DNA of 64,000 nucleotides from Myrmaecium sp. VS I D KN 1. Its lineage: Eukaryota; Ascomycota; Dothideomycetes; Valsariales; Valsariaceae. A program made the translations under genes and the position numbers. Shown here piece after piece: positions 1 to 9,500 of the stretch. The notes under the pieces were generated by a model. That model saw only the letters and a program-made list of their open reading frames with translations. It searched no databases and was not told where the DNA came from. The stretch lies in the NCBI GenBank assembly GCA_019775845.1, contig JADQAV010000038.1, positions 602,812 to 666,811 of the forward strand, given 5' to 3'. The first letter of the stretch is position 1, and every line of letters starts with the position of its first letter.

Positions 1-2867
1 TTCTTTCTTTTCTTTTTCTTCTCTTTCCTCAGGTTTTTTTATACGCCCTTTATTGCGGCGTGAGCAAGATGGTAGATAAACCCCGCGTACAATATCGTAG
101 TATATCTCACGGTATGGTGGTCAGTAGGTAGTGAGCGGTAAGCCAATCAGCCAGCCCAGCCATCCGCGGGCGTGGAAAAGCCGGAAGCAGACCCGGAACA
201 GCCTGCGGGCGGGATACGGTAGGGAAGGTGAACCGCGGGCGGGTACGGGAACGGCCACACCTTCACCTGCAGCAGCAGGGAAGCAGGGAAGGCTTAAGCG
301 AGCGGGGAGGAAGAGAAAGAAAGAGTGAGAGAGCTCGATCGTAGATCGGATCCTTAGGCACCACACGGAGTACAACCCTATACTCCGTACATACTTACCA
401 CTGCCGATTCATAACTTAATCACTGCTTAAGCACCGCCGTCGCTGGTCTAGTTGTCATTGACTCTTGATGTGCGATGCGATGCCATGATAAGGATGTGTA
501 GACAAACTGTATGTATGTATGATGTCAGGAAGAACTTGAACCAAAGGGGCCGTCTAAAGCTCTCTATCTTGCGTTACAGTACATATGAACGTATCAAAAG
601 TGACGGCCAACTTACCCCGAACTATATGCGAACAGCCTCTTCTCTTCTCCTCTTCCTCCCTCATCTCCCAGCAGCGGTCGGTCACAGCAGCAACGAGCGG
701 GGCGGCGGACGACAGTACCGCAACTTTTTTATCACGCGAGAGAAGAGCCTTTTGGGCCCTACTATTACAACTCCACGATCGAAATCGACGCAGCGAGCGG
801 GCGGGAAGGCACGGATGGTGAAGCGAGTGAATCCTACATAGGGAGCGGGCGGAGGGTCGATATGCATTGCGTCGCTCCCCCCCGATATCCTGCTTTCCTT
901 CTTCATCTCCATCGCTCTTTAACGCTCAGTTCAGCGGGTGCAATAACCGATGTGGATATAAAACTCCATACGCGCGCGACAAAGCTCTCTCTCTTCCTCT
1001 CTCTGCTCGGATTATCGGCTGGCGGACGAGGTTTCTGTTCCCGCCCTGCCCTGGCACGCCTGGATACCCGATCGGACCCACCTCCACAGGGCACTGGCAC
1101 TCTGGGCAGGCACGAGTCGGATCCGTCCTATCGCCGAAGGCCGAAAGAAAACCAACACCAACACCAACGCAGCCCTGCCTCCCCCCGGGTTAGGCGGGAA
1201 ATGGATCGGCGATGCGGTGTCTGTCCCTGTCCCTTGGTGGTCACGCAGCTCGAGGTAAGGGAGGGGAGCTGCAGGTTGGACGGGAATAATTGACTTTTTT
1301 GTGGTTTCCTCTTTTTCCATTTCTCGTTCTGCTGCTGCGTAAGGATGAGACTTTTGTGAAACGTGTCTGCGTGTTGTGTCAGGAAGCTGAAGTGCTTCAC
1401 TTCTTGATGTTTCTTGCTGTCACAACGATGCGACGCCTCAGCGCGTGGAAGCGGAAACATGAAGCTCTTTTTTTCTCTTTTTCCCGCTGACTTTTTTCTT
1501 TTCTCCTCCCGGCGGAAGCTAAAACAGCCCTAAAGTATCGTATGTACCCACCTCCGCTACTTATTGCTCGGAGTTGAGGTAAGCGATTTTCTTTCTCCCG
1601 CATGCGACGGATGAAGGCTGAGGTAAGGGAGTTACGATTTCAATACTCTACTGACCGTCTGGCGACTGTATCGTATGTACCATAAGGTAGGGAGTCGCGG
1701 AAAAAAGCCTTCCTTTGTTGAAGATGGAGATGGATATCGATCGGATAGAACGTGGACGTTGACCAAGCGAACTGGAGTGCGATGCAAGGCCAGCACCTAT
1801 GCGCGCAGGCTCTTCATTCTTCCTTTCACTGATGAACTGCCCATGTGCGTGAGCAGGGGACTGTGACATTTGGTCACAGGAATCCTGCATGTATACCCGT
1901 ACCTTCCTCTCACTTTCTCCATACACCATATGTGCGAGAGTCTCTCCCCGCGGACATGCACCGGGCTCGTTCCTCGGTTTTTGGCTCTTGTCATATGACC
2001 TTAAGTCCGGAGCGAGCTCCGTAGACTCACTCGATCTTCCAAGACGATATGTATGTATGATACATACCTGATGGCAATCGTCACTTCGATCACTGGAAGT
2101 ATCTCTTTCTGCAAACACCGCACGTTTCACAATCAGGGAGCTTGTTGCGATCGGGGGAGAAGTGTTTTGGGTTGACTCATTATCCTCCTCAGGTAAAGTA
2201 AAAGGTAAGGTAAAGATCCCGGGGGGGTTCTACTGGAGGTGGTCAGAGCTCCCCATCGCTCGGATGGCTCGGAGGCGCTAAGGCAAGGCGGAGCACCCAC
2301 GTCATGCCGAAAGAAGCGAGCGGAAGCCAAGGCGCCTCGGCGGTCGGTTCGACGGCGGGGGGGCTCGTGCTCGTGCCTGTCCTGTCAGGCATGGAAGAAA
2401 GCCAATCCACGCACCACGGTCCCTTCGATGCGATGCCTTTCCATCCCGATCGCTCTGCGGCTGCTGCTGCCTGTCCGCTGGTGCTAAACCTTCCACTCTA
2501 ACCGCGTCCAGGTGGTCAAGCTCGCTCTTACCTTACGGACGCTGCTGACATATCCGGGACCCTGCCCCCTCCCCGCCCACCTCCTCCCCCGTTTTTTTCC
2601 CATTATTCGCGCCTGCGCCGACCCTCAGGCCATCGCTGCGTCGGTAGGCCGACAAAGCCCATGTCATCCGGTCGATGCCGAGCGAATATCTACCACCGCC
2701 ATGCCACTTGCTGTCCAGCATTTCTAATCCTCTTCCTGCTCTCTCTTCCCTTCACTCCCTCACATACCTAAACCCTACCGACCTGCAGCTTCCTGCAGCT
2801 TCCTACACCTCCAAAACCTACACTCGCGTTCCCTTCGCATAGTTGCGCACGCTTCCCACAGACCCCG
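1..2867. other. Gene-free left end / upstream region of YTP1-like gene
   Basis: No reading frame here looks like a real protein; the frames are short, overlapping and low in complexity. Visible items are an 8-bp inverted repeat ACGGAGTA / TACTCCGT at 365-388, a GTATGTATGTATG run near 508-520, a purine-rich stretch of repeated GGTAAAG/GGTAAGG at about 2193-2216, and two tandem copies of CCTGCAGCTT near 2782-2801 just before the pyrimidine-rich leader of the gene starting at 2868. It may hold an untranslated leader, a non-coding RNA or decayed sequence; the bases do not decide. Confidence 0.4.
365..388. repeat. 8-bp inverted repeat ACGGAGTA-N8-TACTCCGT
   Basis: The arms ACGGAGTA (365-372) and TACTCCGT (381-388) are perfect reverse complements with an 8-base spacer. 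The paired CGG and CCG triplets resemble the half-site arrangement bound by fungal Zn2Cys6 factors, but no neighbouring gene start is close, so a regulatory role is only a possibility. Confidence 0.45.
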
Positions 2868-4873
2868 ATGCGCTGCAGTCGCTCCCTCACCGTCGCTGCC
2901 GCAGCGCTGCTCCTCGGAGCTCTCCCTCTGGTGCTCGCCCACGGCGACGAAGATGACAGCGCTGGCATGAGCATGGACATGGACATGGGCGACAAGCCCG
3001 CGCCCGCCGCGACCGACAGCGACACGCTTGCGAGCTACTGGAGCCATCCGGCGCACGTCGGCCTGATCTACACACACATCCTGCTCATGGTGATCGGCTG
3101 GACGTTCGTGCTGCCTATCGGTACGGAGCTTGCGGATTCGGTGAATGTGCTGTGTGCCGATTGCTGACCTCCTCGCAGGTGTCATGTTCAGTATCGTCAA
3201 GTCCCGGTACACGTTGTTGGCCCAGTTCGTCTTCCTCTGCGTCAACGGGCTCGGCCTGCTTCTCGGCGTCATCTATGACCGCAGCACCCCGGACCTCTAC
3301 CCGAACAACTCGCACAGCAAGTTCGGATGGGCGGTCACCTGGATCGCATCAGCGTGGACCGTCATGGGATTGGTCAACCTCTACACCGGTTCCAACGCCG
3401 AACCCGTCTCCGCCGCCAGCCTCGCCAAGTACCAGCCCGTCCACACGTCCAGCGCCGAGACGGTGCCCAGGTGGTCCAACGATTCCGGCCAAGGCACCGA
3501 GCGCAACTCTTCCTCTCTCTACGGCCACTCCCGCACCCCGAGCGTCGAGTCGGGCGAGCCGCAGTTTCCCGACCGACCCCACGATTCGCCTTACCCGCAC
3601 GACGAGGAGGATGACTTCGCGCAGGATGAGAAGCGTGGGTTCTTGCAGAACAGCCGCGTCGACCGGTTCCTTTCCGAGAAGATCACGAAGCTCGCCCCGT
3701 TCCGCCGGACTCTGAAGGCGATCCGGATCTTGTACTCCACAATCGAGCGGTTCATGATTCCGCTGGGCTTCGTCGGCATCGCGACCGGGACCGTCGTGTA
3801 CGGTGGTATCGCAGTAAGTTGTTGCGCTGACGAAGAGTGTTGGTGTGGTAAGCTGACCGATCGTCTAGCGCGGTAACGACGTCTTCAACGTCCTGGCGCA
3901 TTACATCAAGGGCGCCATCTTCTTCGGCTATGGTCTACTCACCCTCGGTCGCTGGATGGGCGCATTCGCTGATTTCGGATGGGCTTGGAACGTGAAGCCG
4001 CCGGCGGAGATCGTCGGCCGTGGCAAGGCTCGCGTTCCCACCGCGGAGTTCACCGAATCGTTCGTGATCTTCCTGTACGGTGCATCCAACATGTGGCTCG
4101 AGCATCTGGCGGCATGGGGAGGAGAATGGACTGCGCAAGATTTGGAGCACGTTTCCATCTCGATCATGTTTTTCGGTGGTGGGCTGGTATGTGCTGTCGT
4201 CCCATTTGCCTTCCGCCTCCCCGCTTTTCACAAGCGAGCGGCAAGGCTACCCGCAGCCGTTCCCTGCTAACGCTGACCCTCCTAGCTCGGAATGATCGTC
4301 GAATCACGCCGCTTGCGCGACCTGCTCAACAACTTCATGCTCGCCGCCCAGGCCGACCGCGCGCACCTCACCACCGAAGACGCCTGGACGCCGCCGAAAC
4401 AGTACACCGTCTCGCTGAACCCGCTCCCGGGTCTCGTCATCCTCCTGCTCGGCTCGATGATGGGCTCGCACCACCAGGCCTCGATGCTGTCCTCGATGGT
4501 GCACAAGCAATGGGGCAACATGTTCGTCGGCTTCGCCCTCGCCCGCGCCGTCACCTACGTCCTGATGTACCTCGCCCCGCCCACGTCCTATCTGCCCACC
4601 CGCCCCCCGTCCGAGATCATCGCGTCCTTCTGCCTCGCCGCCGGCGGCATCACCTTCATGATCAGCAACAAGGACACCGTCGCCGCGCTTGAGTCGTACG
4701 GCCTCGACGCCATGTTCACCCTCACCGTCACCATCGGTCTCACCGCTTTGATCCTGGCGTGGGCTACCGTCGTGATGTGCGTCAAAGGGTGGGCTGCCCG
4801 GAAGGAGGCGGCTCGCCACGGCCGCGGTGTCGCTTCGCCTGTAACTCCTATGGGCGGTGCGCTTTCCGCGTAG
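2868..4873 (+). CDS. YTP1-like multi-spanning membrane protein (DUF2427 + Ytp1 C-terminal domain)
   Basis: Four exons: 2868-3120, 3179-3813, 3869-4186 and 4286-4873, giving 597 residues. The first ~25 residues form a signal peptide ending at LVLAHG, followed by a Met/Asp-rich stretch (MSMDMDMGD) that could bind metal. A cluster of membrane segments (IYTHILLMVIGWTFVLPIG, then LLAQFVFLCVNGLGLLLGVI) matches the DUF2427 half. After a polar Ser/Pro-rich linker comes the Ytp1 half, with further membrane segments and conserved stretches around GYGLLTLGRWMGAF, SNMWLEHL and GSMMGSHHQ. The family is common in ascomycetes and is predicted to sit in a membrane, with resemblance to cytochrome b561/ferric reductase folds; biochemical function is not established. 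All junctions are GT-AG and keep phase. It converges on the RecQ gene. Confidence 0.88.
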
Positions 4874-6560
4874 AAGAATCCGTCGAGTCTCCGACACTAA
4901 TCTCGCCGGTTGTCGAGGAATCTCCCCGCACGTCGGGATTCCCGATCTCGTTTCCCTTTTCGTCCTTTTCTCCTCTTCTTCTTTCCTCTCATTTTCGGCG
5001 AACCTTTTTTGCATCGATGATACCCTTGGAGGGAGGAGAGACAGTGGGATTGTATGTAAGGTGGTGGTTGAGAGCGCATACGTGCGCTCGCGCGCGCGTG
5101 TGTATATCATTTTTCCTTTCCCTTTCTCTTTTTTACTTCATACCCTGTCCTATCCGGATACCATCCTCGCGATACCCCCTAACCCCAGCCCACATCTCTC
5201 CACTCCATCCGCCGCATCGCGTCGTTGGCGGGTTTCATTTTTTCTTTTATGGCTGCAATGAATTTTATTCGTTCCGTTTCATTCTTTTTAGTTGGGAGGG
5301 AGGGGAGGGGAGGGGAGGTGAGGCGATCGGATTTGGGCTTGGAACACACGGCAATGGTGGCGTGGATCAAGGATGGGTAATGAAGGGATGTTTTCCTATG
5401 ATGATGCGGTGGGAGGAGAAAGATGGGGTGCGGAGAGGAAGGGAGATGAGATGAGTGGGTGGGTGGAAGGAAGTAAAGGGAAGGGTATGCCCGTTATGCA
5501 TTTTTTTCTATTCTTACTATAACATCAATGATAATGGTCATGATTGAAGAACCTCACTTCTCCGAAGACCCTCTCGAATGTTTAATCTACTCATCCATTC
5601 ATTCATCCATCCATCACCGCCGCTGCTCCCCGCCTTGTCCTGGCTCCGGAAAGCTCGTCCGACATATCTTCCCGTCTCCGAAGCTTCGGTGGAATATGGA
5701 AAGAGAAGAAGAAGAAGAAGAGAGTAGGCTACTAACATGACATCCTAACCTATCCTACCCTCAGCGCCGTCGCCCATCACGGAGCGCAGGAGAGCAATCC
5801 GCGTGATGACGAGGCTGTTTCTTCTGTGTTATTCCTCTCTCGTCGGTAGAGCAGATGTTCCTCCTTGTCGATCCGAGGGTGTCGTGAATCCGTGTAACGA
5901 GGAGCCCTCGATGCCTCTCTCTTCTCCTCTCTATGTAACGGCACCCCACCCCACCCAAATCAACCCCAACCCAGCAATCAAACAGCAGAAGCAACAGCAG
6001 CAACAGTTCTAAAAGCAATATTTAGTAGCTGGACATACGTAGATTGCTTCTATGCGGCCGTCCGAGATCATATATTCATCGTAAGTGAGGTATGAAGAGA
6101 GAGAGAGAGCAAAAGAACAGAAAAAGAAAGACAGATATGGCAGATCCTCCCTCTCATTCTCTCCCGAAACAAAAAAAGAAAGACTAAACCCCAATACAAG
6201 ACCCGAACCAAGCCAAGCCAAGCCAAGCCAAACCGTCGCACCATCGAGGTCCAAAAAGAGACAGCAATAGCAACGACAGATGTGAGACATCTGAAAAGGA
6301 AAGGAAAAGGAGAGGTGGGGGGAGGAATCAATCAATAGATAAATGTCGGGTTTCCAAAACGCCTACGCCATACCATGCCACACTACGCCGTGCCACCCAC
6401 CCGTCCATAAACCCCAAAAATTCCATGTCCATTTCGTTTCCACGTTACGGGAGAAGGAAAAAGACCTGACGCAATTCCTTCGTGTCATAGCTCAGATCCC
6501 GACCGCCAAAACAAAAAGAACTCTTGATTGAACAAACCCAGCACTCACTGTACCCCTCTC
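4874..6560. other. Convergent 3' intergenic region between YTP1-like and RecQ genes
   Basis: No supported gene. It contains the 3' ends of two converging transcripts, a G-run block at 5294-5319 (GGGAGGGAGGGGAGGGG-type, able to form a G-quadruplex on the + strand), a CGCGCG/TGTGTA patch near 5090-5104, and four tandem copies of CAAGC-type pentamer near 6208-6231. The long frames crossing it are composition artefacts. Confidence 0.5.
5294..5319 (+). repeat. G-rich tract with quadruplex potential
   Basis: At least five consecutive GGG or GGGG runs separated by single A bases lie on the + strand, in the 3' region between two converging genes. This matches the simple G-quadruplex pattern; function is inferred only. 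Confidence 0.5.
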
Positions 6561-9500
6561 TCAAACGGGCATCATACCAATCCCCCCACCCCCACCCCCA
6601 CCTCCACCCCCACCATATCCACGGCCACCCCCACCTCCCCACGAGCCTCCCCTCGCAACCGTCGTCGTCGTCGTCGTCGCACCACTCCTCTTCCTCGCCA
6701 CCCCTTTCTTCTTCGCGACCCCACCCGCAGCACCACCACTCGTACGACTCCTAGAAGAATGCGCCGCGCCCTTCCGCTGATACGCGCCATACCCGCTGCC
6801 GCTCCGCCGGCCACCGCCGGACCGAGCCGCCTTGGCATACCGGCCCGCCCCCGCGCGGGACGTGGTGGTGCCGCTGTTGCTGCCCGTCGTCGCTGCCGCG
6901 CCGGGGAGGTTGGTCTCGAACTGACTCGCGCGAGCGTTGAAGGCGCGGACCGCGGCGGGCGGTTGGTACGGGGCCGGGGCCGGGGCCGGGACGGAGGCGG
7001 AGACGAAGTACGAGGACCGCTGGTCGTCCGCCGCCGCCGCCATCGCCGCCGCCGCCACCTCGTCGAATTCTTCTTCGGCGAAGGCCTCCGAAGGATCCGA
7101 GGACGGGAACTCGCCGTAGTCGTCGTCGTCGTCGTCGTCGGAGACGAGGTTGACGACCTCGTGGTTCGGGTCCGCCGGTCGCTCGTCCTCGTCCTCCTCC
7201 TCGGAGGCCTCTTCGTCTTCCTCGTCCCCGTCCGGATCCGCCTCGTCGATAACGAAAGGGTTCCCGCGCTGACGCGCTGGCCGTGGTTCCGGCCGCGTGC
7301 CGCGCTGCTCTTTGGCAGTGGTTCTCTCGATGTCGCCAAGCTGCTGCTCCGCCTGCCGTAGGAGGCCGAGGAAGCGCGGGCCGTAGTGGCGGGCCATTTC
7401 CGGGCGGATGTGGGGGATCTGCATCAGCTCCTCAACGTTCTTCGGTGTGCGAATGAACATCTCTTGGAGAATGGTGTCGGAGAACGGCACTTCCCGCAAG
7501 GACTTGTCAACGAGGATTTTGCGCCCCACGTTTTTACCGAGCTCCATGAAGCCCTCCATGACATATCTGCGACTCTCGCTGAGTCCGCTTGCTGGGCCGT
7601 TGAGAACGATTGGCGGGCCCAGTTCTTTCCGTAGCTGCCGTGGTGCTGTGTTGACCGGACGTGCAGGCTTTGCGGGTTTGATCGGCTTCGGCGGCTTGAT
7701 GGGCCTTCGATCACGCACTGGTTCGAAATCGTCGTCCGCGGAGTCCTTAGCGTCATCATCGACGACGAAGGAGTCCTTCAGATATCCATTCGGATGTATC
7801 TCAACGTCAGAGTCGTCTTGCACCAACTTAGCCTTGCGCCGCCGTGAAGCAGCCTGTATTGGAGATGATACATAGGTTGAGATGGGATAGTCGGCCTTCG
7901 CAGCAGCGACGCCCGTCGCGCCCTTTTTCTTGGTGGACGTCGTCTTCGTGGCAGGTTTAGACTTCAGCTTGGTAGGTGACACGCGAACATGGAGTGTGAG
8001 GGACCGGCGGCCCGGGCCGAACAGGTTGCAGTTCTTCCCCAGGATGACGTATTCCGTGGGGAAACCGCTACGGTTCACCACGCGGTCCACATCAAGCGCA
8101 TCCTCCACGATAAGACGATGGAACAGCCGCTCCGCATCTCCGCGCTCAAACTCGGCACCAATACCATACTCCAGGAGCTCGTTGTGGCCTAGGTTAGTGA
8201 TCTTCTTCGACTTCGCGCCCCGGAAGACGTCCACGCAATGCAGCAGGGTGACCTGTTCATGCTTGATCTTCCGGACCAGGTCGATTGCCGATGCAGCGTA
8301 TTCGGTCAGATCGCGGTCCTCGAATTTCGAGGTCGAGTTGCAGTTGTCGCACGAACGATGGCAGTCTTCCCGACGGAAATGTTCGCTGAAGTAGCTGAGC
8401 ACCTGCACACGTCGACAGTCGGTGGTGTTCTCGCAGTATTGGATCACGTTGCGGAGCATCTGGATCTGGCGCTCCTGCTGCTCGAAACTGCCATCCCCGT
8501 CCTTGATCATCTTCTTCAAAATCGTCGCGTCTTGGTAGCCGTAATACAGGTAGCATCCGGAGCGCTTGCCGTCTCTGCCAGCTCGTCCGGTCTCTTGGTA
8601 GTATCCCTCCAAGCTCTTCGGAATGCTGTGGTGGATGACGAAGCGCACATCCGGCTTATCGATGCCCATGCCGAAGGCAATCGTGGCAACGATGACGTTG
8701 TGCTTGCCTGCTTGCCACTCCTCCTGGACTTTATTCTTTTCCTGCGCAGGCATCCCGGCGTGGTAATGGGCGGCTTTAATCCGATGTTCTTTGCGCAACT
8801 GCTCCGCAATCGACTCGCACTTCTTGCGAGAGAGCGCATACACGATCCCGCATTTGCCCGGATACATGCGGGTGATCGTTTCCGCGATGCTCGCCAGGAC
8901 CTCCTTCTCTTTCCCTTTTTGTCTGATTTCGTACGTGAGATTGGGTCGATTGAACGACTGCGTGAAGGTTTTGCATCCCTCGATGCCGAGATTGTGGATG
9001 GTGTCCAGTTTGACATTCGCAGTAGCCGTTGCCGTGAGTGCCATAACCGGCACCCCCGGGAACTGTCGCCGTACCTCGCCAAGGGCTTTGTAATCTGGAC
9101 GGAAGTCATGGCCCCATTGACTGACGCAGTGAGCCTCGTCAATGACAATCCGCGCAAGTCGATCACGTCGGTGTAGCGCCAGGAAAGCATTGATCATGCT
9201 TTGGTTCTTACTCAGCATCTCTGGGGTGACATAGAGTAGCTGGATGAACTGCTCAACGTCAGGCTCTTGCAAGGCATTCATGACGAAACGACGATGGTCC
9301 GCAGAACACTCTCCGTTGATGAAAAATGCTTGAGCGCCGATCGCTCGAAGATGTTGAACCTGATCCTGCATGAGACTCAGCAGCGGCGAGATGACAATGG
9401 TAACACCTCGCGTCTTGCCACTGCTGACGAGAGCTGGAAGTTGGTAGCACAAAGACTTGCCGCCTCCGGTGGGCATGAGCACGAATACATCCTTCCCGCC

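Noticed and set aside
1648-2130. 160-codon minus-strand frame in the left end
   Set aside because: No recognisable domain, no splice structure and ordinary random composition.
4304-5110. 268-codon antisense frame over the YTP1-like last exon
   Set aside because: Low-complexity shadow; the + strand has phase-consistent exons of a known family.
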